A DNA stretch of 64,000 nt from JAVWGW01 sp036655915 (GTDB lineage: Bacteria; Actinomycetota; Coriobacteriia; Coriobacteriales; Eggerthellaceae). Made by a program: the position numbers and the translations under genes. Below, in pieces: positions 9,324-16,617 of this stretch. Location: assembly GCA_036655915.1 (NCBI GenBank), contig JAVVPE010000002.1, forward strand, positions 1 through 64,000, written 5' to 3'. The notes under the pieces were generated by a model that had not been told where the DNA came from, made no database searches, and saw nothing but the letters and a program-made list of their open reading frames with translations. Numbering within the stretch: the first letter of the stretch is position 1; every line of letters begins with the position of its first letter.

Positions 9324-10165
9324 GAAGACAGCGCTTTGATGCGAACGCTCATATCGATGGGTTTTACAAAAAACAAACAGCTGGTTACCAGGCCGTTGAC
9401 GCCAGTCTGCGCATAGGACGCAGCGTTTCCTTCGTTGACTCCACCAGCAGCAAGCAAGGTGATTGCGGGGTTGATGCCCCGCAATCGAGGCACCATTTCG
9501 CTCAGATCTGCTGCCGGTACCTTGTCAAACTGGATGCCGTCGATGCCCGCCTGGGCTAGACGGGGCGCATCGGCAAGACTGGCTTCGATGATAATTTTCT
9601 TTTCACAGCAATGAGCCTTTATTTCGGGCAATTTTTCAATCAAAGCATCGATGCCGCCAATAAAAGCAAGATGGTGGTCGAAGATGAGGATTGTTTCGGA
9701 AAGTCCCAAACGATGGGGGAAGGCGCCGCCGACGCGCGCCGCTTTGGTGGCAAACGGCTTTGTGCTGGGAATGCCTTTGCGCGTGGTAAGTACGGCGACG
9801 TGCGGGTTTTCGGCCTGAGCAGCGCGCACCATACGGTTTGTTTTCGTTGCGACGGCGGAATAATAATCGCACATATTGAGGCATACCTTCCAGGCAGTGT
9901 GTATGCACTGGGCACTTCCGCGGGCGCATAAAAAGCTTTCGCCCGCCGCTAGGGAATCACCACTTTTCCGATGCTCCGTGATGGACAGTCCGATTTTCTT
10001 GCACATCTGGATGGCTTCTTCAACGCCGCTTAAAAGGCAGTCTTCGCGGGTGAAGTATTCTATTTCACCAGGTTGGTCACTGATTCCCAAAACGGATGAC
10101 GTCAGATCGCCATAGGGGGCGTCTTCCAGGATGAGTGAGTCGAGCAATGGATTTGAGATATACAC
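9320..10165 (-). CDS. modD: ModD-like protein (nicotinate-nucleotide pyrophosphorylase fold)
   Basis: A 281-aa member of the NadC/QPRTase superfamily. It has the EDAPYGDLTS N-terminal motif, the ATKTNRMVRAA and TRKG region, AARVGGAFPHRLGLSETILIFDHH (in NadC usually GGxxNHRxGLxDxxLIKxNH) and the terminal AAGGVNEGNAASYAQTGV phosphate-binding loop. The phenylalanine and proline replacing the Asn-His of NadC, and the position divergent from modABC, point to ModD, a protein of unknown chemistry found in molybdenum transport loci, rather than to NAD synthesis. The stop codon overlaps the symporter stop by four bases (convergent genes). Confidence 0.88.
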   Translation of the reverse strand: MYISNPLLDSLILEDAPYGDLTSSVLGISDQPGEIEYFTREDCLLSGVEEAIQMCKKIGLSITEHRKSGDSLAAGESFLCARGSAQCIHTAWKVCLNMCDYYSAVATKTNRMVRAAQAENPHVAVLTTRKGIPSTKPFATKAARVGGAFPHRLGLSETILIFDHHLAFIGGIDALIEKLPEIKAHCCEKKIIIEASLADAPRLAQAGIDGIQFDKVPAADLSEMVPRLRGINPAITLLAAGGVNEGNAASYAQTGVNGLVTSCLFFVKPIDMSVRIKALSS

Positions 10166-10174
10166 GGTTACCCC

Positions 10175-10203
10175 TTTATTCTATTGTTAGAATAATCTAT
10201 AAT
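10175..10203 (+). promoter_or_regulatory. modA promoter with an internal palindromic operator
   Basis: A consensus TATAAT (-10) at 10198-10203 lies 17 bases after TTTATT (-35, 10175-10180). Between and over them is a perfect inverted repeat, ATTCTA (10178-10183) and TAGAAT (10188-10193) with a TTGT loop. A repressor bound here would block the modABC promoter, and the site is also about 15 bases before the divergent modD start. The promoter rules out the ATG at 10202 as the modA start. Confidence 0.65.
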
Positions 10204-10282
10204 GAGGTTAATTATAGAGCAACGTTTGCGGGATTCAAGCCACAGTCGTTGCTTTTCTTTTGGGATCAATAAAGGGGAGTCT

Positions 10283-11086
10283 ATGAAAAAGGCACTGGTT
10301 TTTTTCGTTTCAATGATGATGCTTGTTGGCGTGATGGCAGGCTGTTCTGCGCCACAGCCAGAAGCAAAGCCCGCTGAACAGGCACCGGCTACCGAGCAGA
10401 AAGCGGCGATAAACCTCGAGGGGCATACCCTGCAGATTTACTGCGGTGCCGGCATGACGAAGCCGTTTCAGGAAATCGCCGATGCCTTCAAGGCTGAAAC
10501 CTCTTGCGAAATGAACACCACATTCGCCAACGCGGGGCAAATCCAATCGCAGATCAACACAACAAAGGAAGGCGACCTGTTTGTTGCCGGGGCAAAAGAG
10601 GAAACGCAAGCCATCGAAGGGGTGATCGCTTCGAGCACAGATTTAGTGAAACATATTCCGGTTTTGGTGGCGGGCAAAGATAATCCCAAAAACATTACTG
10701 GTTTGGCTGACTTGGCAAACGAAGGCGTGACGTTCATCATGGGGGATCCCGAGTCGACGCCCATCGGGAAAATCGCCAAGAAATCCTTGGGCGATTTGGG
10801 CATTTTCGGCAAAATCAATGTTATCGCCACGACGACCACTGCGCCGCAACTTGCAACGGCAATCGGAGCGGGGGAGGCCGATGCCTCGATCGTCTGGAAG
10901 GAAAATAGCAAGGCCGATGGCGTACAAATCGTTCAAACGACCGATTTGGATAAGTATGTGAAAACCATTCCCGCTGTATCTCTGACGTGTTCGAAGGACG
11001 CTGAAGCTTTGACTGCGTTCAGCGAATACCTCGGATCCGATGCAGCGCATGCTATTTGGGAAAAATATGGTTACGAAGTTCTCTAA
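10283..11086 (+). CDS. modA: Molybdate/tungstate ABC transporter, substrate-binding lipoprotein
   Basis: A 267-aa exported binding protein. The start at 10283 follows AAAGGGGAGT and gives a lipoprotein signal with lipobox VMAGC (Cys21), then a Pro/Ala/Glu-rich tether. The mature part begins with TLQIYCGAGMTKPFQEIADAF, the ModA/WtpA-type oxyanion-binding fold, and contains GDPESTPIGKIAKK and GEADASIVWKEN, typical of molybdate or tungstate binders. First gene of modABC; modB starts directly after its stop codon. Whether Mo or W is preferred cannot be read off. Confidence 0.93.
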   Translation: MKKALVFFVSMMMLVGVMAGCSAPQPEAKPAEQAPATEQKAAINLEGHTLQIYCGAGMTKPFQEIADAFKAETSCEMNTTFANAGQIQSQINTTKEGDLFVAGAKEETQAIEGVIASSTDLVKHIPVLVAGKDNPKNITGLADLANEGVTFIMGDPESTPIGKIAKKSLGDLGIFGKINVIATTTTAPQLATAIGAGEADASIVWKENSKADGVQIVQTTDLDKYVKTIPAVSLTCSKDAEALTAFSEYLGSDAAHAIWEKYGYEVL

Positions 11087-11911
11087 ATGAGGGAATGTCC
11101 TTCTCAAAAGTTCGACTTCTTTTCTTGTTTCACGATTGCAATAGCGCTGCTGGTGACCTTGTTCATTGGTGGCGCTATCTGCGCAATCGTCATCGGTGGC
11201 GCGCCCAGTTTCGGTGAAGCGATTCAGTCGGAAGAAGTACATTTTGCACTCGGTTTAAGTTTGAGAACCGCCACGATTTCTTCCCTGCTCTGTTTTGCCC
11301 TGGCGATTCCCACCGCATTCGCTCTGACAAAAACGAATATGCCTTGCAAGCGGGTTGCGCACATCTTGCTTGAGTTGACGCTTTCTTTACCCTACATTTT
11401 GCTTGGCTTGGCATTGCTCATTGTTTTTTCTTCGCCGTTTGGGGATGCGTTAAAGGCGATTGGTATCAAGTTTGTTTTTAGTCCTGCGGGCATCGTGGCT
11501 GCTCAGTTGATTGTCAATTTACCGTTTGCGATTCGGTTGTGTCGCACCGCTTTTGCCGGCGTGGATGGTCGTTTGGAATTTATCTCAAAATCTTTGGGGG
11601 CCTCAACGTTTACCGCATTTCGTACCGTTACCTTGCCCCTTGCAAAAAATTCGCTGATTAGCACGTTTATTCTTACCTGGTCGCGCGCAATCGGGGAGTT
11701 TGGTGCGACGCTCATGTTGGTAGGTATAACGCGTATGAAAACCGAAACGCTGCCGGGAAGTATTTATCTCAATATTTCAACGGGAAACAACGATATGGCT
11801 ATGGCGACAGCGATTATTATGCTGGTGGTTTCGGGCGTGGCGCTGCTGATTGCCAACGTGCTAAGTGCCCCGAAGCCAATCGATCGCTTCAGTACCGAGG
11901 AGGTTCGATGA
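11087..11911 (+). CDS. modB: Molybdate/tungstate ABC transporter, permease
   Basis: A 274-aa inner-membrane permease with about six hydrophobic segments. The cytoplasmic EAA-type loop that docks on the ATPase is visible as LGASTFTAFRTVTLPLAKN followed by LTWSRAIGEFGATLML, a near-signature of the ModB/CysW family. The ATG directly abuts the modA stop, so translation is probably coupled, and its own stop overlaps the modC start (ATGA). Length is normal (220-275 aa). Confidence 0.93.
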   Translation: MRECPSQKFDFFSCFTIAIALLVTLFIGGAICAIVIGGAPSFGEAIQSEEVHFALGLSLRTATISSLLCFALAIPTAFALTKTNMPCKRVAHILLELTLSLPYILLGLALLIVFSSPFGDALKAIGIKFVFSPAGIVAAQLIVNLPFAIRLCRTAFAGVDGRLEFISKSLGASTFTAFRTVTLPLAKNSLISTFILTWSRAIGEFGATLMLVGITRMKTETLPGSIYLNISTGNNDMAMATAIIMLVVSGVALLIANVLSAPKPIDRFSTEEVR

Positions 11912-12648
11912 ACGCGCTTGATGTGCGGAAACTTTCGTTACGGCGGGGATCGTTTACCCTGCACAACGTTTCTTTTTCCGTTTCGGAAGGAGAAATTTTT
12001 TGCCTGCTGGGCCAGACGGGCGCCGGGAAAACGATTTTATTGGAAGCGCTCGCGGGTGCTTACAAAGTGAAGCCAGGCCAGATTCGGTTTTTTGGACAAG
12101 AGACTTGTGGGCTGAGCATTCAGGGGCGTCAGACCAGCTTCGTGTATCAGGATTACGGCCTCTTTCCCCATCTGAGTGTTTACGACAATATCGCTTACGG
12201 CCTTAAGCGCCATAAAGTGCCCCGGGCAGTGATTGCGCAAAAGGTTGCCGACATCATGGGGCTGCTTGCCATCGCGCATATTGCCAATCAGTATCCGCAA
12301 ACAATCAGCGGGGGAGAACGGCAGCGTACGGCGCTTGCCCGGGCGTTTGTTTTGGAGCCGCAGCTGCTGTTGCTTGACGAACCGTTCTCGGCGCTCGACC
12401 CTTCCACCAAGGCGAAAATGTACGAAGAGGTCAAGCGCCTTCATGCGGCGTTTGGGTGTACCATCGTTTTCGTGACCCACGATTTTGCGGAAGCGCAGCA
12501 GCTGGCCAATCGTATTGGCATCATGCTCAAGGGCGAATTACGCGAAGTGGTGCAAGCTTCCGCATTGATGGAAAAAACGTACGACACCGACGTCGCCGCC
12601 TTTCTGGGGCAGAGCTTGCCCGTGCCCGCCGAGGCATCGGCATGTTGA
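11908..12648 (+). CDS. modC: Molybdate/tungstate ABC transporter, ATPase
   Basis: A 246-aa ABC ATPase with Walker A GQTGAGKT (about 34-41), Q-loop VYQDYGLFPH, signature SGGERQRTALARA (about 132-144), Walker B LLLLDEPFSALD (about 152-163) and the switch histidine in FVTHDFAEA. The C-terminal TOBE/Mop regulatory domain of longer ModC proteins is absent, as in WtpC- and TupC-like short forms. A GAGGTTCG site precedes the start. It ends the operon. Only 42 bases separate it from the convergent cyclo-ligase gene and no terminator is seen there. Confidence 0.93.
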   Translation: MNALDVRKLSLRRGSFTLHNVSFSVSEGEIFCLLGQTGAGKTILLEALAGAYKVKPGQIRFFGQETCGLSIQGRQTSFVYQDYGLFPHLSVYDNIAYGLKRHKVPRAVIAQKVADIMGLLAIAHIANQYPQTISGGERQRTALARAFVLEPQLLLLDEPFSALDPSTKAKMYEEVKRLHAAFGCTIVFVTHDFAEAQQLANRIGIMLKGELREVVQASALMEKTYDTDVAAFLGQSLPVPAEASAC

Positions 12649-12690
12649 GGCATAAAGATGCTTGCACTGAGGGTCGCCGGGCTTGGGTGT

Positions 12691-13341
12691 TTACGCGAAG
12701 AGCAGCTCGGGCAGCGCAATATCATGGTTTTCGCAGGGGATGTGGTCAACCTCTTGTTCGGTGAAGGCCACACCGATAATGCGGGTGCCCGGTGCTAGGC
12801 GCGGCAAAAACCGATCGTAATTGCCGCCGCCATAGCCCAAGCGCCCGCCGTGCGCATCGAAGGCCACCAAGGGCACCACCACAGCGCCAATGCGGGTAGG
12901 ATCCACAACCGCAAACGGCTCAAGCGCAGGCGCATCGGGGGCGAAAGATTGCAGTGGGTGGGCAACAAACGCCGCTTGGCCGCCCGTGTAATCTTGCGGT
13001 GAAACTACGCGAAATTCCATACGGGCGGGGGATGGGCGCGCGTCGTGCGTGGGCGACGCGCTGTCCGCTTCCCAATTTGCCCCGTTTTCCATACGGGCGG
13101 AGGCTGTGCGCACCATGCAGGGGAAGCACAGCTGCACACCCTTACGGTAGGTGGCGGTAATGAAAAGGTCCAGTGAAAGCTCGCCTTCCATCGCCGCGTA
13201 CACAGCAATCAGGCCTGGCAAAGGAACGAGGGTAGATTCCAGTTGCTGGCATACCTTTTGGCTCTTCTGCCTGCGCAGAGACGCCTCAATATATCTGCGT
13301 TGCATTAAAATATATGTACGTATGTCCGATTTAGTTTTCAT
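12691..13341 (-). CDS. ygfA: 5-formyltetrahydrofolate cyclo-ligase family protein
   Basis: Converts 5-formyl-THF to 5,10-methenyl-THF with ATP, salvaging a stored folate form. The 216-aa protein starts with KSDIRTYILMQRR (family: K..lR..l..rR) and ends with VVVPLVAFDAHGGRLGYGGGNYDRFLPRL, the conserved substrate/ATP motif of the 5-FCL family, then GVAFTEQEVDHIPCENHD. A central low-similarity insert of about 25 residues carries two similar PARME/SARME segments. The gene is divergent from the Rrf2 gene and convergent with modC. Confidence 0.93.
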   Translation of the reverse strand: MKTKSDIRTYILMQRRYIEASLRRQKSQKVCQQLESTLVPLPGLIAVYAAMEGELSLDLFITATYRKGVQLCFPCMVRTASARMENGANWEADSASPTHDARPSPARMEFRVVSPQDYTGGQAAFVAHPLQSFAPDAPALEPFAVVDPTRIGAVVVPLVAFDAHGGRLGYGGGNYDRFLPRLAPGTRIIGVAFTEQEVDHIPCENHDIALPELLFA

Positions 13342-13355
13342 GTTATTATTATCAC

Positions 13356-13416
13356 ACAGAGGCGTCGCTGCCCTCTCTGTTTTCCTTGTTTGCTTTACAC
13401 CCTTCAGGGGTGTTTT
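13356..13416 (+). terminator. Two consecutive terminator-like hairpins
   Basis: Hairpin 1: ACAGAG (13356-13361) pairs with CTCTGT (13375-13380), followed by TTTCC. Hairpin 2: ACACCC (13397-13402) pairs with GGGTGT (13408-13413), followed by TTTTA. Both read as intrinsic terminators on the plus strand although no plus-strand gene lies just upstream; the nearest is modC, 700 bases before. They may stop an antisense modABC read-through or a leader transcript of the Rrf2 gene. Confidence 0.45.
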
Positions 13417-13493
13417 ACTTGAAATAAAACCGTAGTTGTGTGCTAGACTATGTTTTCAGGATCGAGCTCCGCGATTAAAGGAAGAATGCCACT

Positions 13494-13958
13494 ATGCAAC
13501 TAAGAGCGACAACGGATTATGCTATTCGTGCAATTTTATTCCTTACTGAAGAGGCCCGTGTTTGTTCTTCCCGCGAAATAGCCGAGGCCATGAAAATCCC
13601 CCGCGACTATTTTATCCGTCTGACAAAAGAACTGCGCGATGCTAAGCTTATCAACGCGCATCCAGGGCGCTATGGCGGCTATAGTTTGGCGCAGCATCCT
13701 TCAAAAATTACCCTGTTCGATATTGTGTCGGCCATGGAAGATATGACAAACATCAGCGGTTCGCTGGGCAAGGAAGATCCCTGCGTTCATGGCGAAGAAC
13801 ACAAATGCCCCCTGCATCTTTCGTACAAGCTTATTCGAGAGGGTTTTGAAGACTCGCTGCGCAGTATTACCGTAGAAAAACTCCTGGGCGAATCTGATAG
13901 CCTAAAAGAAGCCTGCGGTGGCTTGCTGCAACCCAACGAACAACAAGAACTAGCCTAG
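13494..13958 (+). CDS. Rrf2-family transcriptional regulator
   Basis: A 154-aa winged-helix regulator opening with MQLRATTDYAIRAILFL and SSREIAEAMKIPRDYFIRLTKELRDAKLI, the Rrf2 DNA-binding domain, and continuing with HPGRYGGYSLAQHPSKITLFDIVSAMED. Members such as IscR, NsrR and RsrR sense redox stress or NO through an Fe-S cluster bound by three cysteines. Here the loop reads PCVHGEEHKCPLH (C-x7-C, with His nearby) plus Cys23 in the HTH, so the spacing differs from IscR and cluster binding is uncertain. AAGGAAGAATGCC precedes the start. The target is unknown; no Fe-S operon adjoins it. Confidence 0.9.
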   Translation: MQLRATTDYAIRAILFLTEEARVCSSREIAEAMKIPRDYFIRLTKELRDAKLINAHPGRYGGYSLAQHPSKITLFDIVSAMEDMTNISGSLGKEDPCVHGEEHKCPLHLSYKLIREGFEDSLRSITVEKLLGESDSLKEACGGLLQPNEQQELA

Positions 13959-13983
13959 CCTTTCACGCTTTTTGTGATAAAAT

Positions 13984-14028
13984 ATCTCAAAAGTGGTAGT
14001 GCATTCCATATTTGAGAAGTTTTGAGAT
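13984..14028 (+). promoter_or_regulatory. Putative operator of the DUF4143 ATPase gene
   Basis: A 9-bp inverted repeat, ATCTCAAAA (13984-13992) and TTTTGAGAT (14020-14028), is separated by 27 bases and ends 11 bases before the ATPase start. An extra TTTGAG half-site lies at 14011-14016. The spacing suits a dimer-of-dimers repressor spanning the promoter. Confidence 0.5.
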
Positions 14029-14039
14029 TCGAGGCAAGC

Positions 14040-15311
14040 ATGTATGTCACACGCGCTCTTGAGCCTTTAGTGAAAAGGTATGCGGAAAACTTTAAGGTTG
14101 TCGTGGTGACCGGGCCGCGGCAGGTGGGTAAAACAACCATGCTTAAGCACCTTATGGATGAAGAGGCCCAGCGAGGCATTAGGCGCATCTATGTAACACT
14201 TGACGACACCGCTGTGCTGCAAACAGCCAAAGATGACCCGGCCCTTTTTTTGCAACGCTATCACCCTCCCGTCCTGATTGATGAAATACAAAAAGCCCCC
14301 GAGCTTCTTTCCGCCATCAAGATGATTGTTGATGCAGACGACGCTTGCGGCTCCGTTTGGCTTACGGGATCTCAGCCGTTTCACCTGATGAAGCAGGTAT
14401 CTGAATCGCTAGCGGGACGGGTGGGCGTCATAGAGTTGTTGGGGCTTTCCGCCGCAGAGATAGCGGGCGTATCCTCCGAGCCATACTGTCCAAGTGCTGA
14501 TTACTTCATACGGCGTGTTGCCCAAGCCAAGCCGCTTGGCGTATCCGAGGTCTATGCACATATGCTGGCGGGCTCGTTTCCCGGAATTCGCGCGCTATCT
14601 GCCGATGTGCGGGCGGGTGCTTATGAATCGTATTTGGGCACCTATATTCTGCGTGATATTCGCGATTTGGCGCAAGTGGGCGATGAACTCAAATTCAGGC
14701 GGTTTATGGCAGCGTGCGCGGCTCTTACTTCCAAGCCGGTGGTCTATGCCGAATTGGCACGGCTGGCTGATATCGATCAAAAGACGGCGAAAACGTGGCT
14801 TTCGTTGCTGGTCAGTTCTTATGTGGTCAAGCTGGTCGAGCCCTACGCAAACAACCTGCTCAAACGCCTAAGCAAGCAGCCAATTATGCACTTTTTGGAC
14901 ACTGGTTTGGCCGCCTATCTTGCGGGTTGGAGCAGTGCCGAAACCTTGGAATTAGGGGCAATGAGCGGTCAGATTTTTGAAACATTTGCTTTTACTGAAA
15001 TTTATAAAAGCTTCCGCAACGCAGGCCAGCGCGCTCCGCTTTATTTTTTTAGAACTAACGATAAAAAAGAAATCGATATGCTTATGGAACAAGATGGGAC
15101 GCTTTATCCCATCGAAGTGAAAAAAAGCGCTTCACCAGGCAAAAAAGACACGCGCAATCTAGGTGCCCTTGATCCCGTGACCGCCGCAGATGTGCCACTG
15201 GATTTAACGACCTTCAAGCGCGCAATCGGCACGGGATGCATTCTGTGTTTGGCCGCCGACACCTTCCCCATAAACTCTCGCGCCTGGGCCTTTCCCGTAT
15301 GGGCGGTGTAG
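14040..15311 (+). CDS. AAA-type ATPase with DUF4143 (P-loop/restriction-like domain)
   Basis: A 423-aa member of the AAA_14/DUF4143 family. It has Walker A GPRQVGKTT near residue 25, Walker B PVLIDEIQKAPE, sensor motif VWLTGSQPF, a central winged-helix region (SKPVVYAELARLADIDQKTAKTWLSLL), and a C-terminal PD-(D/E)xK-like core (EIDMLMEQDGTLYPIEVKKS). The start at 14040 follows GAGGCAAGC; a TTG start at 14022 is possible. These proteins are abundant in anaerobes with no proven function; the nuclease-like end suggests nucleic acid work or defence. A second, unrelated-looking paralogue is at 45849. It stands alone, with its own operator. Confidence 0.9.
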   Translation: MYVTRALEPLVKRYAENFKVVVVTGPRQVGKTTMLKHLMDEEAQRGIRRIYVTLDDTAVLQTAKDDPALFLQRYHPPVLIDEIQKAPELLSAIKMIVDADDACGSVWLTGSQPFHLMKQVSESLAGRVGVIELLGLSAAEIAGVSSEPYCPSADYFIRRVAQAKPLGVSEVYAHMLAGSFPGIRALSADVRAGAYESYLGTYILRDIRDLAQVGDELKFRRFMAACAALTSKPVVYAELARLADIDQKTAKTWLSLLVSSYVVKLVEPYANNLLKRLSKQPIMHFLDTGLAAYLAGWSSAETLELGAMSGQIFETFAFTEIYKSFRNAGQRAPLYFFRTNDKKEIDMLMEQDGTLYPIEVKKSASPGKKDTRNLGALDPVTAADVPLDLTTFKRAIGTGCILCLAADTFPINSRAWAFPVWAV

Positions 15312-15376
15312 AAGCCGAAGGCAGTTGAGAGATGGAGTTTGCCGGCACCCTACGCCGCTGATTTTGGCGCAAAAAC

Positions 15377-15395
15377 AGCCCGGGAAGGGCTTTTT
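15377..15395 (+). terminator. Rho-independent terminator of the DUF4143 ATPase gene
   Basis: AGCCC (15377-15381) pairs with GGGCT (15387-15391), loop GGGAA, followed by a run of T to 15395. It lies 65 bases after the ATPase stop. The next 160 bases up to the small ORF carry no other gene. Confidence 0.7.
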
Positions 15396-15559
15396 GTTGT
15401 CGTTCATGTCGCTGGATTTGCTGTTCATGACAAATTGCAGACTTTTTCCGCGTAAGGTTCTAAGGTGTAGCCAGCAAGAAAACGCAGCATCTGTACCGTC
15501 TGAAACCCCGTTGCTGCACGCACGCACGCCCGCAGCGACCGACACAAAGGAGTATTACC

Positions 15560-15715
15560 ATGTGCATTATTGATTATTTGCTTATCGCCGCCATCGTCGT
15601 TTCCGCCCTTGCCTTCGGCATCACGCTTCTGTATTTGCGCAACAAGGCAAACAACGCCGATGGTGCCACGCTTACCATCACGGGTGGTTCAGGGCTGAAC
15701 ACCAAAAACGACTAG
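15560..15715 (+). CDS. Small membrane peptide (51 aa) before the LytTR/sortase cassette
   Basis: A 51-codon ORF with a near-perfect AAGGAG eight bases before its ATG. The product starts MCIIDYLLIAAIVVSALAFG, one transmembrane helix of about 20 residues, followed by LLYLRNKANNADG and a polar Thr/Gly-rich tail (TLTITGGSGLNTKND). It is not a family I recognise. It lies 160 bases before the response regulator and could be a membrane regulator, a peptide signal or an accessory of the two-component system. No AgrB-type processing protease is next to it. The strong ribosome site and the terminator upstream support its being a real gene. Confidence 0.6.
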   Translation: MCIIDYLLIAAIVVSALAFGITLLYLRNKANNADGATLTITGGSGLNTKND

Positions 15716-15750
15716 AGTTAGCAGCTTTTACTGCATAGCGCAAGAAAAGT

Positions 15751-15787
15751 GTGTCATACCAGCAAACCCGCTGGTCGAAAGTGTCAT
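15751..15787 (+). promoter_or_regulatory. Direct-repeat/palindrome block before the LytTR operon
   Basis: Two GTGTCAT direct repeats (15751-15757 and 15781-15787), 30 bases apart and each preceded by AAAG or GAAA, flank a hairpin ACCAGC (15758-15763) / GCTGGT (15770-15775). LytTR regulators bind direct repeats, so this may be the autoregulatory site of the downstream operon; the hairpin might also end the small ORF transcript, though no T-run follows. Confidence 0.45.
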
Positions 15788-15877
15788 CCTTTGCTAACAT
15801 AGACCCCGAACATATAAAGGTTCTTTGCTTTGCGCTGCTGCGCAATAAGGTGCAAAGAAAGAAGAGGGGTGGCAACG

Positions 15878-16606
15878 GTGATACGGCTTTGTTTGTGTGA
15901 TGATGATCCACAGTTTCTTGCCGCTTGCAGAAAAAAGGCAGACAGTTTAGTTGCTCGCAATAACTTAGAGGTGGAAACCAAAGAGTTTGAAAGTGGCGAA
16001 AGCCTGCTGTTCTTTCTGGACGAAAACGTTTCCTACTTCGATTTCATCATGATAGATATGTTGATGGGCGAACACAATGGCATCGAAACCGTGCAGATAC
16101 TGCGCGATCATGGCTATGAGGGTATCGTTGTATTCCTTACTTCAAGCAAGGAATACGCTCTGGAATCCTTTAGTGTGGCACCCTTCAATTACGTGTTGAA
16201 ACAAGATATGGCAACCGATGCCTTCGACAAGATATTTTTGGATGCCATCGAAGCGGTGAAGAAGGCCGAAGAACAAAAACTGGTCATTTCAACGCGGCGT
16301 TCTTCGATTGTGATGAACCTTGATGACATTATTTATATTGAAAGCAATCTGCGCAAATTGATTTTCCACACGGTTAAAGGGAACCAAGATGCGCAATACG
16401 CCTTAGATGACGTGTTTGCCAAAACGAGAGAGCATGGTTTTTTGCGCTGCCACAAATCTTTTGTGGTCAACAGCCGCTTTGTAAAATCATGTTGCAGAAC
16501 GGAGGTTGTTTTGACCACGGCTGAAACTATCCCCCTGGGTCGCACTTACGCGGATGATTTTGAGCATGGTTTGCTCAAATGTCTTCGTGAGAAGATAACG
16601 TTGTAG
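15878..16606 (+). CDS. LytTR-family (AgrA-like) response regulator
   Basis: A 242-aa two-component response regulator. The start is a GTG at 15878, 8 bases after GAGGGG; it gives IRLCLCDDDPQFL, the proper acidic start of a receiver domain. The phosphoacceptor is Asp60 (IMIDMLMGEHNGIE), followed by VFLTSSKEYALESF and NYVLKQ. The C-terminal ~100 residues form the LytTR DNA-binding domain (IIYIESNLRKLIFHT, FLRCHKSFVVNSRFV, IPLGRTYADDF). Such regulators control quorum sensing, bacteriocins and surface proteins. The kinase gene follows after 11 bases and the sortase after that. Confidence 0.93.
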   Translation: MIRLCLCDDDPQFLAACRKKADSLVARNNLEVETKEFESGESLLFFLDENVSYFDFIMIDMLMGEHNGIETVQILRDHGYEGIVVFLTSSKEYALESFSVAPFNYVLKQDMATDAFDKIFLDAIEAVKKAEEQKLVISTRRSSIVMNLDDIIYIESNLRKLIFHTVKGNQDAQYALDDVFAKTREHGFLRCHKSFVVNSRFVKSCCRTEVVLTTAETIPLGRTYADDFEHGLLKCLREKITL

Positions 16607-16617
16607 GGAAGAAACCT

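Noticed and set aside
9320..10165. NadC (quinolinate phosphoribosyltransferase)
   Set aside because: Active-site Asn-His is replaced, no nadA/nadB nearby, and the gene is divergent from modABC; ModD fits better.
15560..15715. LTITG in the 51-aa peptide as a sortase motif
   Set aside because: Sortase substrates carry the hydrophobic helix after the motif; here the helix is N-terminal, so anchoring by this route is unlikely.
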